A DNA stretch of 64,000 nt. Origin: Prosapia bicincta. Taxonomy: Eukaryota > Arthropoda > Insecta > Hemiptera > Cercopidae. The notes under the pieces were generated by a model. The model did not search any database, had not been told where the DNA came from, and worked only from the letters and a program-made list of their open reading frames with translations. The DNA lies in assembly GCA_036971475.1 (NCBI GenBank), contig JBAIZL010000005.1, positions 173,000,386 to 173,064,385 of the forward strand, written 5' to 3'. Positions 36,935 to 50,198 of the stretch are shown piece after piece (position 1 is the first letter of the stretch; every line of letters starts with the position of its first letter). The translations under genes and the position numbers were made by a program.

Positions 36935-38442
36935 TGCCGACCCTTAGCTATCCCTCATAGAGGGTACACCTACAGGTCTGAAAAGTATTTACATTCCCGA
37001 CCTGAAGGTGTCATGCAGATGTAGATCTCCGGAATGGTCGAGCGCATTGCGTTTCATCAGATGATCCGCATCCATCGTATCGTGTCCACAGAGAGGGTAT
37101 TCCGGTGTTGGGAGCACACCGATGCGATGTAGATGGGCGGCCAGGTATTCGTGGCCGGTTTGCATTCTGAACTTGGCAACGCCTACAGCTCGTGGAAGTC
37201 TGTGGTCGATGGGCCATGTGGTCACTAGGTTTTCCCATTTTCGTCCTGCTGATTGCTGTGTGAGGTGCAGTTTGCTGGCCCGGTCGATAGTTGCATTGAT
37301 GAGGGCTTTCGTGCTTTGCAACGAAGGCATGCAAATGGGTTGTGCCATGGATGTGCCTTTTTTGGCCAGAAAGTCTGCCCTCTCATTTCCATAGATGGTA
37401 ACATGGCTTGGGATCCATTGTAAAGCTATAAGCCAACCCCCATTCGCCAGGTGTTCCAGGGCTTTTCTTGTTTCCATTGTTCTTTTGCAGTCTGTATCTG
37501 TATTGCGCGTTAGGTTTCGGATAGCCGCTTGTGACTCGACGAAGAAAACTGCCTGTGTAGAGACTATTTTGTTTAGTTGCTGTGTAGAGACTGCCGCTGC
37601 TTGTACTGCTGCTATTTCTCCATCTTAGTTGGTCTGGGGAGTTCCCACTGCTAGGTATCCCTCAAAATTGCGACTGTAGTAGGGAGCTCCGGTTGCACCT
37701 GTTTCCGGTATTGAAGATCCAACCGTGTATACATGTAACCATTCTGGTTGTGGGTACTCTTCATTGATTGAATGCAGGGTTGCTTGCCTCAGTTCTATGT
37801 CCAGGGATGCTGATTTGTGGAAAAACTCGCGTTAATCTGTAAGCAGTGCTGGCTTCTCTAAGGCTATTCCATACTTCAAGGCCACCCTCTCATAGGACGC
37901 CATTGGGGTTATTTGAGTCGGGCCGTGGCTTGTCTGTAGTTTGTCTAATGAGTGTGTACTCCTCTGTGTCTTTGCCAGAATCTGAGAGCATTTTCTCTCT
38001 ATGGCTTTCCATTGAACTACACTTCGTTTGTGCCTCCATTGCTGCAATGGGTGTGGATTTAAGTGAACCCGTTATGATCCTTAACGCTGTGTTCTGCACG
38101 ATGTCCAATTTACTGAAGGTGTTACGGTTGCTTGTGATGGTCACTTCACTTCCTTAGTCAAGGACAGGTCTGATATATGACTTAAAGGTAGTTATTAGGA
38201 CATCCTGGCTTGCAACCTATGTTGTAGCTGTCAGTCTTTTTAATATTTTTGTTTTTTTTTGTTGCTTTTCCGCGCATTGTTCGACATGAGAACCATGTCA
38301 AACGTCTACCAAGTACCACACCCAGATATTTGGAGAGATTACTTTCTTCCAACGGATCGCTTTTGTGATACAAAGAGATGCGGGGTACTTTGGTGGAAAG
38401 CGTGAACAGTTGAAAAGTGGTTTTTGTAGAGCTAACCGTCAT
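36935..38442 (-). pseudogene. decayed LINE ORF2 C-terminus (RT tail + RNase H)
   Basis: Same family as the 24.2-25.5 kb copy but much more decayed. In order on the minus strand: RT tail KYLGVVLGRRLTW, then FSKLDIVQNTALRIITGSLK (38182-38442 and 37890-38144 in different frames); RNase H segments; and PTPEYPLCGHDTMDADHL (36989-37477). The RNase H is dead: the first catalytic motif reads YTVGSS (Asp to Val), a stop follows QTN just before DGEIAA, and the third motif reads VESQAA (Asp to Glu). Several frameshifts separate the pieces. 5' truncation falls near 38442. Confidence 0.88.
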
Positions 38443-39976
38443 CGAATAAAAATAAAAACAACTGCCACGTCATGTTTAATTACGTCATGGAACCAAAATT
38501 GCAGGCATGAAATACTCAGATGTAAACAATTGCTAGAAAATAAATTCAAATTGTGAATAAGTAATTCAACCTTAAATAAAAATAACTTTAAAAGTGTTTC
38601 AAAGTTTTACAAATTGTGTTGAATTTATAAATTATTCTTTTGATAAAAATAAAGGACTACATTAAGACTACTTCTGGCAGCTTAAGTTACGAAGTGTCAG
38701 GGAGGGCTTTTGATAGTTATAAAGCAACTTGTTGAGCAAAAGATTTTAACACACTGTAAATTAATATTCTTGTTTATGAAACGTTTATTTGTAATAATAA
38801 ATAATACATACCGTTTGCGCCAAAATAAAAAGTATTGGAACAGTTGTAAGATTTTATTTTAAGTAATTTTATTTGATTTAGATAGTTTTCTCTACATTAG
38901 TTAGCACCATATCAGGAAAAACTAACCTCAAGTGAAATACGCCAACGCTAATACGGAGGAACAATCAAAAGTCAGCACACCTGATCGAGAAGGCAACTGC
39001 TGCTGATTCAGATTCAGTACTGTTTATTTTAGCGCATACTGTATTACCTTATGTTATTATAATCTTATAATCTAATATGATTAATAAAGAGGTTTATGTT
39101 CTAATAAGGATATAACCAACTAAATGAAGTTAACTATTAAATGGACATAACAATAACTGTCCTAATTAATAAGACGGTTTAGTACCAATATCCAGAGTCA
39201 TTTCCTATCCTTCGTAGGTGATAGTAGACGCTGTCGCTGATTGCCTTTCAACGGCAAAAGTAGCAACAATGTGAATTAGGTGATTTTTAGCACAAAATAA
39301 ATAATCTAAGTACTTTAGGCTTACGCAAGCTTTTAGAAAGGTCTAAATATGAAGGAATATTTTTAATTGTTATCATTAAGTAACTAAGTACTCTGTAATT
39401 TTATAGGAAGAGTAATTTAAAGCAATCTGCTTTCTCTTCAAATGTTTGATCGTGCCGTTGTTATCCGAAATTGTTCTATCCTTTTAAAGGTAGTGCTTTA
39501 ATTTACCGCATTATCAATAAGATAATATTGTAAAGAGCGACATGGAGATCTAAACTACTTGTTTCCTTTATAATATTATCTATATATATATATATATATA
39601 TATATGTGGACAACTTTTGACAGAAATAAAATGAACGAGTCTCCACACTCTCCAAATGTCACACGTTCACACTGGGAAATTCGTCTTTAACGGTTTCCTT
39701 TACTTTTAATCTTACTTTAAAAATATTTATCAAATTGGTTTAAATCTATATAGAATTTGAAAGCATGTGTTTGTTATGTTTAAGGCCTTAATAGGTTTTT
39801 CGCCTGGAAAAAAATGTTATGTTTAAGGGGGAAATAAATTGTGTACTTTTTAAGGGGAAAATAACAGCAAATACCCTTAATTTGAAAAACGATGGAGTTA
39901 CCAAGTGACTGAAAAAGAATCGATCAGGTTCCAGAACTATCGGTTTAAGTAGGGGATTTTTCGAAAACCGTCCACA

Positions 39977-40175
39977 ACGTCGATTGTAGTCAGTCCTTCA
40001 CTAGAAAGGAAGGGGTTTGGTGACTCCCGTGTACTTGCAGCATCTGTTGGGAACACTGGCTGCTTGTATCAATATATGTTCAGAGCTTTTAGGACTCATT
40101 TTTGGTTATGGGACTGGTTGGGTTTAGGTTCGGAATGATGGGTGACACTAATTTATAGGATAATGGCTGACTGAC
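39977..40175. repeat. dispersed duplicate, copy A
   Basis: About 200 bp sharing GATTGTAG-CAGTC, GGGGTTTGGTG, CCCGTG and GACTGGTTGG words in order with 40425-40620. Identity is moderate with indels. No coding or tRNA feature. Confidence 0.65.
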
Positions 40176-40424
40176 TTTATTATTATTATATATTTATTTA
40201 TTTATTATTATTATGGCGCTAGATTTCTTCGGTAATTCTGCTGTGAACATGACTCTAAAATATGCATTATCTTATACTAAGTACATCACTAAAAATTACG
40301 ACAAAAAATCACTCAAATCTAGTATTTGGCTTACAACTAATAGACAGCTATGTGCCTTAAAATAACACAACTTTATGTTATTTACATTTTGACAACATCC
40401 TAATTCACCTTAAACCTAACGTTG

Positions 40425-40620
40425 ATTGTAGCCAGTCAGTCAGTCATTAGGAAGAAGGGGGTTTGGTGGCCCCCGTGGGTTTGCAGCGTCTGTTGTTAAC
40501 ACTTACTGCTAGTAAGAATGTGGATTCAGCACTGTTTGAATTGACTGGTTGGTGGTGAAAGGGCTGAGTGGGTTTTGGGGTAGGAAGATCTAATGTTTTT
40601 GAGAATAATGGCTTTTTTTA
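40425..40620. repeat. dispersed duplicate, copy B
   Basis: Direct relative of 39977-40175, located immediately before the 44-bp satellite. Contains GGGGGTTTGGTGGCCCCCGTG. Confidence 0.65.
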
Positions 40621-40669
40621 CACATACTTCTGTGGTTATCATAGTTATCATATGGCTTAACACAAATTG

Positions 40670-41468
40670 GTGATCACTTAAAATAACTTCGTAATCACTT
40701 AAATCTAACATGAATCGCTTAGAACTAATATGACTATTCACTTATTCTAGCAACAGTAATAACTTAAAACTAACAGCGCTTGCTTGATACTAGCATAGAT
40801 ATCACTTAAAATTAACATCAAATAGGCACTTAGTCTAACATGAGTAATCACTTAAAGCTACATGTATTTGCAATTATACTAACAAGAGTAATCACTTAAA
40901 GCTACATGTCTTTGCACTTATTCTAACAAGAATAATCACTTAAAGCTACATGTCTTTGCACTTATACTAACATGAGTAATCACTTAAAGCTACATGTCTT
41001 TGCACTTATACTAACAAGAGTAATCACTTAAAGCTACATGTCTTTGCCATTATACTAACATGAGTAATCACTTAAAGCTACATGTCTTTGCACTTATACT
41101 AACAAGAGTAATCACTTAAAGCTACATGTATTTGCAATTATACTAACAAGAGTAATCACTTAAAGCTACATGTCTTTGCACTTATTCTAACAAGAATAAT
41201 CACTTAAAGCTACATGTCTTTGCACTTATACTAACATGAGTAATCACTTAAAGCTACATGTCTTTGCACTTATACTAACAAGAGTAATCACTTAAAGCTA
41301 CATGTCTTTGCCATTATACTAACATGAGTAATCACTTAAAGCTACATGTCTTTGCACTTATACTAACATGAGTAATCACTTAAAGCTACATGTCTTTGCA
41401 CTTATACTAACATGAGTAATCACTTAAAGCTACATGTCTTTGCACTTATTCTAACATGAGTAATCACT
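40670..41468. repeat. 44-bp satellite with six-unit higher-order repeat
   Basis: The unit contains GTAATCACTTAAAGCTACAT, GTCTTTGCACTTATACTAAC and ATGA or AAGA. About 15 regular copies follow diverged copies from 40670. Unit variants recur in fixed order, so 40861-41124 and 41125-41388 are two copies of a 264-bp block of six monomers (marker CATGTATTTGCAATTA at 40861 and 41125). The array ends abruptly at a G-rich block. Confidence 0.93.
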
Positions 41469-41485
41469 AAGTAGGTGATGCACTT

Positions 41486-41510
41486 GGGGGGGGGGGGAGG
41501 GGGAGGTGGG
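41486..41510 (+). other. G-run, potential G-quadruplex
   Basis: A run of G with single A and T interruptions (12 G, A, 5 G, A, GG, T, GGG) sits immediately after the 44-bp satellite. It meets the usual four-G-tract requirement. The GC-rich DNA that follows (to about 41660) contrasts with the AT-rich surroundings; the proline-rich minus-strand frames there are low complexity. Confidence 0.75.
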
Positions 41511-41779
41511 TTGCGGGTGCAATAGAGGTTCCAATAGCACTTTTGGACGCGGCCGAATACAGGAGGGGGTCCAGTGGTGTCGCTGAGGTCGCGGGTGTGG
41601 GAAGGCTGAGTTTTTGGCTCTGCAAAAGAGCATTGCCGAGAGAGAACGGACGAAGTCCGCCAGGGATGGGGTACGGAAGGAGTTTCTGATTTTGTCTTAC
41701 AGAATGATGCAAAACAAAGGATCTAAAGGAGAACGTTGTAATCTTGATCATTAGGTCCCTACTTCCTTTCACAGTTTAG

Positions 41780-44555
41780 TAGGCAGGCGTGACTAGAAGA
41801 TGTGACAGATGTGCGCTATTACGCTAACTGAAAATATTTTGTATCTGAGGTTAGAGTTATGATACGTTTTAAGAGTAATTTAGACTACGACATTAAAAAT
41901 AAATTAGGAAAGCTTGAGACAATATTTTCAAACATTTTCATGCTTAGGCTCAATTTATCTATACATTTTAATAGTAAAACTGTTATATTGAAAATAATCG
42001 TTACAATAAATTGTTATACCTTGCATTAGCTTTAAATGTTAAAGGAGCTTGAAAACGTAGCTTGAATTAACGTTGAAATAAAAGTATTTTTACAAAATAT
42101 ACTTTTATGTTGCTATATAAATATGCTTAATCAGTAAGTGAAGGTATAATCAATGTAATGGTTTGTAAAGACTCTGTCGAATAACTTTCAAGTAATGTCA
42201 TTAGAACGACTAGTAGTGCGAGTATTCCGTTTCAAATACTGTAGAATTGACTGTCCTGTATGCCAAATAAGCTGTGAACGGATAATAGAAAATTCGAATG
42301 TTTATTATAGTTTAATCAAGTAGTGGTAGTTTTCAAGTTATGAATAAATTTAAAGAGCAAATATTTAAAGTAAGAACAATTGCTTATGGTCAGGAAATGC
42401 ACCATGTTACAAGCTTGAAGGGAGTATGCTACCATTAACTGTGGATTCTCAAGAGCAAACTAAGTTTTGAACTTTTTTGTTTTTTTCTGTCAGAGTGTTG
42501 ACAATTTTAAAATAATCGTTCATATCATTCGATTAATCCTAATGAAAATCTAGCCAAGTAAACTAAATAAATAATTTAAGACCGATTAAATAATTGGTAT
42601 GATAGAAACATCGTTACAATTTAACTCTAAGGTAACACTTTACATCATCTGATTCAAGTCCGTTTCCTTTCGGTTTTACATATATCATAAAAATATATTA
42701 AAAAAAAGAAAAATTTTACTTTAAATATCAGACATTATAGATAGTGGTTAAGAAACACATAATTAGGTTAGGCTATCATAGGTTACCTTATTACCGTCAT
42801 ACAAACCTAACCTCACTTTACAAACACCAATTTATTATGTAGCTCTTCAGAATTTACCACACTATGTTAAAGTTCAATACAATATTAAAATATAGCTAAA
42901 CAATTTACAGTTATTTAAAAATAATAAATTTACGTAAACTAATTGATTTACGAATTGAACGAGTGGCTTGCATGGGGGATAATTTTGTGGGAATAATTTT
43001 GTTCTTTTCTTTAACGAAACCTAACCTATCCGTTCACGCAAAATACCCAGAACGTTGTTTCCCTGGACCCCAACATGTCTGTTTCAACATACGGCGAAGG
43101 TTTAATTGTAATGTATTTCCTTGTAAAGACATGTTTGTAATGAAAATACATGACTCAATAGCCTTTTCCTTTTGAAAATAAAACTCGTTTAAAATCTGGA
43201 GCAAAGTAAAAAGAAAGATATTCCACGGCCACATTCACCGCCCTTGGCCGCCTAACCCTTCTCAAGGGCACCTGTACTGTAATCTTTGTCCTTTGTTATG
43301 CGAAAGTAATACTCCAAGGACATTCCACGAAGGAATTTGTCTTAACCTTAACTGAATATTGATGTATTATTTTATATTATTATTACTTAATATTATATAC
43401 TATACAATATTGTATTGCATTATATCGTTATGTAGGAAGTTAAAAATAAGATCTGGAAGTCCATATCGAGAAGATTAAATTTGTTGTTATCGGTGAAACA
43501 TTGGGTGTGTGATTGTTATATCAAAGAAGGACACCAAATCTTTAAATGGGTTAACGTATTTCTACATGTTCTCCATAAGAAATAATCGATGGGAGTATTT
43601 AGAGGAAACTGGAATTAGGATCGAAAAAGTCAAGTACTTTGGACATAAATACATAAGTACTTCAGTACATTGGACATAAATGCGGCAGAATTAACTAGTA
43701 ACATATAAGTAAACAGCAGAGTATACTTAGTACATTATGTGCATAGGCATGCATTATATAAGTTGAAATGTAACATTTTTAAATGTTCAACGAGTGAAAT
43801 AACAACATGGTTAAAAATAAATTTAAATGTCTACACTTTATTTGTTTATTTTGATGATTTTCTTCTGAAATCAATAGTGAAAAACCAGATCCCGGATTTT
43901 AGGAGGCATTCAGCTTTATTAAACTATCAAATCGGATCTGATGAGGACGCCAACCCGGATTCTGTAGGATTAATCTTGGTCTGTAATGGATATTTAATTT
44001 ATTTGTACAGTATAAATTTGTCTACAGATAAGTAATCTATATTTTCCTGCTTTGACAATTTTTCCTCATCTTCTACCTACACAAGACGATGCTCTTTCAT
44101 ATTTCACGAAGTCTATTTCAGTGCTGTTCTAATTCTTGTTTGTTGGCGAACTGAATAGTTAAGTAGATGATAATCCAAACCATCGACGCAAGAGAAGAAA
44201 GGAGTGTCTTTTTCTTTAAGAGAAGAAACGGTCAATATTCTTTAAATGCTCAGCTGAAACCGCCTAAATTTACTAGGATTCTAAAGCAGATCTAGGTATT
44301 TCTGCTTTCTTCTCTAACCATCAATCCATCTGCCTCTCCTTCTCGAACCTAGTTATTAATTCTTCGTTGCTGACATGGTCGGATCAAGGTATTAGCAGTA
44401 CAGGTCTAGTCCCTCACATTTCAAATTATGAACAGTTTTCATTAGAGTATTGACAATTGTTAATTCTTACACTCAGTCAAGGAAACTTAATGTTCGAGAA
44501 ATGTTATTTTGAGATTTAAGTTTAGCCTGTTCGAGATAAATATACATACACTTCA
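41780..44555. other. unannotated stretch
   Basis: No confident feature. The open frames at 42963-43175 and 43739-44035 have no recognisable domain and no matching opposite-strand or neighbouring coding signal. Confidence 0.4.
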
Positions 44556-44559
44556 AGTT

Positions 44560-44960
44560 ACAGTATTCAGGTAGGCGAGTCTGACAACGTCTTACCGATT
44601 TCCTCCTGAGGCTTATTACGTCCTTAACTTAGCTCTACCTAATTCTGTCAAACTATTTTGTAAATTTATAAGGTTTCGTAACGGACACCTCTTTACGACC
44701 CCAATAAAGAGTGAGTTTACCTCAGATACCCGACCCTGCACAAGTGATACCATAATGTCTCTCCTATATCCTGTACTAGGGGTTATATGACCCTAACATA
44801 ATCCTACCTAAACACGTCTTATCATTCGTAGTCCATTGATCAGCTGATACCTTGACCCATAGCAAATTCTGTTACGTCGATCTTACATGTAGCTTAGCTT
44901 TATCCCATACTAAGATTTCTGTTACTCCTAAATACGTTTATCATTATCCTTTATCACTTC
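44560..44960 (-). repeat. diverged, inverted relative of the 17.3-kb satellite
   Basis: On the minus strand it has GTAAAGAGGTGTCCGTTACG and other words in the order seen in the 17296-18670 unit (CATAAAGAGGTGTCTGTCCG, then TTACATTCC). Similarity is loose, so this is a tentative assignment. Confidence 0.4.
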
Positions 44961-45889
44961 TTTGATCTTCTTTCCCCTTTGCCTTTCTACTTTTTTTTAA
45001 TTTTGATTATAAATATACATTTGGTTTGTGAATTTTAATTTTAGTCCATATTCTTCAACTGTTTTTCATATAATACCATTAATATCCTTTGGGTAGATAT
45101 TTTGATCAATAGAAATAACCCACATTTTGATCAATACGACAGTATGCACTACTGTACGGAGTATGTGTAACTACGTAAACCGTTACACAGAATAATTCGT
45201 TTTCTTATGTTTGTTTGCTATTATTGCGAGCATTTATAATAAAAACATTTTGTATTGTTGCTAATTAACTTGAATTTAATTTCATAAAATAATTTCATAA
45301 AATAATTTCATAGCGTTATTTTATAGATTTTTTACATAACTTTTTTTAGTTGGTCTGTTTAACAAATTATCGAAATTATCAATATCTTAAAAAACGTTTA
45401 TTTTTTAGGTTATGTAATCAATATTGTTTTAATTTGTCTTTTAAAAATTTGTGTGCATTATACGTAGTGTACTTTTGCGATATTAATATTTACTACACAC
45501 ATCTAGTAGCAAAACCATAAACTATGTCAGAGCTTACCATTATTGGTTTATATATACAATAAGCAAGACACATTTTGTAGTTTTCATACAAAACCATATT
45601 GGTTTTACTTTTATCCTTTATATTAATTACATCAGAGCGATTTGGTTTGTGCTATTAGATTTACCATTATTTTATTACAAGAAGCTCTTACTGTTTTCCT
45701 TTTAGTGACGGATAAGGCTTGCCATTATAAATAGATTTGGCATCAATGTATTGAAATTTTAACAGCAATAATAGAGAATAATTGTTGACATTTTATATGG
45801 CTCTGAAAGTGTATATTAAATTTAATGAGTTTATTAGTAGAATGGTTGCATTGAATACCTAAAAAGGGTCAAATTGTGTGAAGTAATTT

Positions 45890-46330
45890 TTTATTTTTTA
45901 TTAAATTCCTTCTATTTGCCCACACTCTCCTGATATATATCTTTTACAAATTTTCAATCGTAATATAAAATACGTTTTGTTCATCCAATCAAGACCAAAA
46001 ACATTATTTTTAAACCTATACTGGATGACAAAACATGTTAATAAACGTTTTTCAAAAACTTATTGAATAACTAAATTATAAAAATTTGGGGGATTATCCG
46101 GATTCGAGCTATGAATCTTCTGTTCAAAGTCTAGAGCACTTTGGCACTGCGCCAACTTTCCAATACCAAGAACTGATTTCTGAAAGGCGTATATGAATTT
46201 TTTCCCCTCACCAGGTTGTCGTCGAAACCTCCATTGTACAACCTTAAATTGTTATTATGGTTGCTACAAAATATCATAAATAGTTCTGTAAGGTTATAAA
46301 TAAATGAACTAAATAAAATAAACAAACAAA
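45890..46330 (-). mobile_element. SINE-like element, copy 1
   Basis: Shares about 400 bp of ordered similarity with 50104-51000. On the minus strand an A-box-like TTGGCGCAGTGCCAAAGTG (about 46136-46154) precedes a B-box-like GCTCGAATCC (about 46100-46109), consistent with a tRNA-derived pol III head. The anticodon arm region (AGTGCTCTAGACTTTGAAC) is tRNA-like but not a functional tRNA. Confidence 0.65.
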
Positions 46331-48945
46331 CTGGAAAAAAGCAAACAGTGATAAAAAGGTTTTCTTTCTCAACCTCAATAGGGATTTACTTTAAAACATT
46401 TTTATATTACTGGTTTTTAAATGTAAAATATATCGTTTAATTCAAATGATCTAACTTGTGAGTATAGCTACAAATAGCTTTTATTAATGTTAGTTTTATA
46501 CACTAATAGCTGTATAGCTTTATACACTAATGTATGCAGTGTTTTGGAAATCTGTAAATGTTTCCATCGACAGGTGAATACACACAATACATTGCCAATA
46601 CCGTTATCATGTGGTGAAAATCGTTATCCTTAAATAGGTTTCCCCAACGCAGTTATCAGATAACGCCGGCCGTCACCTACATTCCAAAACTGGATATCCT
46701 TCAGTTATTATATCATGAACACTCATTAAAACATAAATCCGTTAATTTTAGGCTTTCGTCTATTGTAGAGGACTGAATATTTCAGCCTTTTCTGTATTAT
46801 TTCAAGGTGACACCGCCATAATTATTGTTTTAACAAACAGTTTTTCGTTTTTTGTTGTTAGTAATTTATCTGAAATAAATAGCTAAGTAGCAAGATTTAA
46901 ATTAGCGTCTTCGTGTAAAAATTCTTAAGAAGGAGAAGTACAAAAACTTCAAGGCAAACTCGAAATGCATAATAATGTCTAGGCCAGATAAAAATAACAT
47001 TATCACAGAAGGAACAATTGATAGCTTACTTGCCATAGTGATATTAAGTTTATACCTAATAATAATAACACATTTGTTTCAGAGCCAAATATTTAAATTG
47101 TTCTTGCTCACTGCAGTAAAGACTAAATTTCTTGCGCCTTAATAAAGATCTTGTGCCTTTCTTGCGATATCATGTATGCACCTCTTCAACGTTTACTAAA
47201 CAATTTTTAACAAAATTTATATCAGTTAACGAATATTTAAATAATATTAAGTTAATTAAATGTAAAACTATGTTTACAAGTAGAAATGAAGAGTAAATAT
47301 TTCTAACTATAATATTCAGTTAATTATATCCCGGCGTTTTAGGGTGTTTTACTCGGACACTCTGATATGGACTCTTCATATAATAAATACTGTATTCAGA
47401 TAATATTACACCATCATTATGTTTATCGTAACATGAAATAAAAAGGGGGAGTAAATAATTCTGATCAATTTATAAGGTTCGATTGTTTCCGGACCCGTAT
47501 TTCTTGAAATTCATAAATTAATTTCAGAATGCGTGTCCATCTACTTGATATTTACCAATTCATTATCATGTCCAAATACTTTTAATGTCCAAAAAATATT
47601 CTAATCAAAATCTTATTAAAAAAGTAACAATTTAAATGCTGCTATTGTAAAATATGATCACGGAATAACCGAATCTTTGAAAAATCTGAGACTATTTATG
47701 AATTTTTGACAATCAATCAATATGTAGGTATATTTTAGATAAAGAATATAGTTATTTGTTTACCAACAAAAATCGGGAAAAAATGTTTTTGATAAGCCTT
47801 TAATAAGCCTCTCCATTAATAAGCCTCTCCTTTAATAAGCCATCTTTTCTTGCCAATTTTCTCACATTTATCTCCTTTAATATATCATTCTTTCATACTC
47901 ATTTTCTATACAAAATAGTTTCGATGTTTCACATTTGCCAGGCGTCATGCGACGGTTAAATTTTTTAAAAAAGATACTTGTAAAGTTAACGGTTTGATAC
48001 TGAAAAAATAAAACGGCATCAACATAACTCAATGTGGATTCCTTTCGTATGCAGATGGTTCTGTGACTATTCTAGAGCTGAAATAAGTAACTAGTATCGC
48101 ATACCAGTTACGGTTCCTGAATACGCGTTATGTGAAAGATGACGTAACTAGCACGATTTAAACACTACTCGAGTAAATAGAGTGCAGTCATGAAAGGACA
48201 ATGTCCGCGAACAGAAAAGCAAGTTACAGACTTACAAACTAGTTAGACCTGTTATGACCTAAGTAACTCAGTACTGGCCTCATAAAATGAAATCATTACA
48301 TGATATCTAATGATGTTAGCTGTCATAAAGTAAGAGAAACAGGATAGCTAAACTTAAGGAGGTAATGGTTCCGATTTGGGGTAGAAACAGAAAAAAGATT
48401 TTTTTAAAATATTTAAATATCACATTTCGATATTATAAAATTATAAAGGTACAGCATTATTTAATGAGAGGGATCGGAAGATCGACCCGGAGCTATGATC
48501 GCAGGGGCCTTCCGAAAGACAAAAGAACGAAAGTAATATATGTTTAAAGTATTATGTAGCTGCAGGAAAATGAAAAAGGTACTTTGCAATCTGGATAGAT
48601 GATTACGTATAAATACTCCCGGTTTCTGTATAAAAGCTTATGTCAGATGAGCTGATACTACAAACTAGCAATATGCTAGTGTCAAATCTTTTTGTGTAAA
48701 CAAACTCGGTCCTTCTTTTTAAAACACCTGTATTTTTATAAAAGACCAAGACTATAACATTTAGAATATATACTTTTGTAATGAAAGTTTTGTTTCATTT
48801 ACTATTAAGATATTTTACTTCTCAAATAAATAAATTAAATAAATAATAGTCAACTATTTATGTAGCCGTTTTGTATTTCTATAAAGGAGCTATGGGAAAT
48901 TTTCCGCTCGGGGTATCTCTTCCAAACTGTATAAGGTATTGCATT
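46331..48945. other. unannotated AT-rich stretch
   Basis: No coding, tRNA-like or clear repeat structure noticed apart from short duplicated phrases such as AATAAGCCTCTCC near 47803-47840. Confidence 0.45.
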
Positions 48946-48949
48946 TGCG

Positions 48950-49495
48950 ATTTTTTTAAACTGATTTTTATTTAGTCTAAGTAACTTCTTACTGAACCTT
49001 AAACGAATCCAGACCTTTTTTTTATCAAAATTCTAATTCAAGTACAATTTATTTAATACTTACTAAATATGAGGATTCTAGTTCACTTTAACTAGATTCA
49101 AAGGCTACCTGATTCACCAACATTTGCTTTATATGTTATATCATTTGTCGTATTATTACCCTAATAAGTATAAGTTATTTACCTTTTCCTTCATCACTTC
49201 TTCTCTCGTATTTGTTCTCTCTTGTCCAACGCTTACATTTTTCTGTGTCCAACGTTAATGAACGATCAAATCTTTCCCTATACTTTGAAGAATACAATAG
49301 AAAACGGATAAGGCAAAAAAGACGAACAAGACGAAGAAAAAGAAAAGGTAGAAAACGAAGAAGATAAAGAAAACAAATAATTACGAAGAAGATGATAAAG
49401 ACGAAAAAAATATTAAGAAGATAAAGGCAAAAAATCGAAAAAAGGTAAAAAAAGAAGTAGAAGCTGGTAATTTTCTAATGTAAAATAAACGATTA
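48950..49495. repeat. dispersed repeat, copy 1
   Basis: Ordered similarity to 59465-59985 over about 500 bp: TTTTTATTTAGTC, AAACGAAT-CAGAC, AATTCAAGTA, CAGTTCACTTTA, TTATTACCCTAATAAG, and a purine-rich 3' part (GACGAAGAAAAAGAAAAGG). A B-box-like GTTTGAATCC occurs on the minus strand in the second copy. No coding content; the family is unidentified. Confidence 0.7.
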
Positions 49496-50145
49496 CTGAA
49501 GTTAAATGATTTTGTAATGTGTACAGAAAATTTTTAATCTATCAAGGAATTGTTTTATAATGTTTGAGTAATTTAGTATTTTCTTTACAAATCCTGTATT
49601 CAAGATCAATACATTAGTATCACTAGGTCCATCATTGTTTAAAGTTAACAGAAATCTATCAGGGATGAAGAATCCCCTATGCATTGTACATAACGTATTT
49701 ATTCTAATTGCGGAAATGTCCTTTCTACAGCTTTTGGGTGTTTATAAGCGAAGGTCATTTGGTAATTCTGGAACAGGTGAATATTTAGCAATTCAAGCAT
49801 TAGAAAACAGGACTTTCTGTGGTCAGTTGCTTAGTCGCTGGACGAATGGTCCACCTTCTAGGAGTCGCACTTACGACGCCGGGTACCGCCTTCTTGTGGC
49901 ACCCCGTAGAGACTTATTTCTATGCACCACTTCTAAGTGAACAGATTAACTCTGCTAGGAAGGGTAGGCCATGTTCTTTCAGCAGTGATGATAGATTTGT
50001 TTAGAATTTACAACTGCAAAATTAGTAAAATTTTAGTTCGCTTTGTGTGATATAAAATATGAAAATTTTATAAAGTAGAAAATAACTAACTTCTTAAATA
50101 ATTTTACCCTCTTTTTTCAGTTCCTTTTATTAGTTCACACTCTCC

Positions 50146-50148
<3 letters not shown>

Positions 50149-50196
<48 letters not shown>
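50149..50196. repeat. (TA)n microsatellite
   Basis: About 24 TA dinucleotides bordering the palindrome on its left; a matching tract lies at 50576-50602 on the right. Confidence 0.97.

Positions 50197-50198
<2 letters not shown>

Noticed and set aside
43938..43948. CTGATGAGGAC, a textbook hammerhead core start
   Set aside because: No stem II hairpin and no GAAA at a suitable distance; chance match.
43739..44035. 98-codon plus-strand open frame
   Set aside because: No domain, no splice or promoter context, and length unremarkable for AT-rich non-coding DNA.
49635..50004. Overlapping open frames of 101 and 61 codons
   Set aside because: They are in different frames of one slightly GC-richer segment, with no recognisable protein motif.
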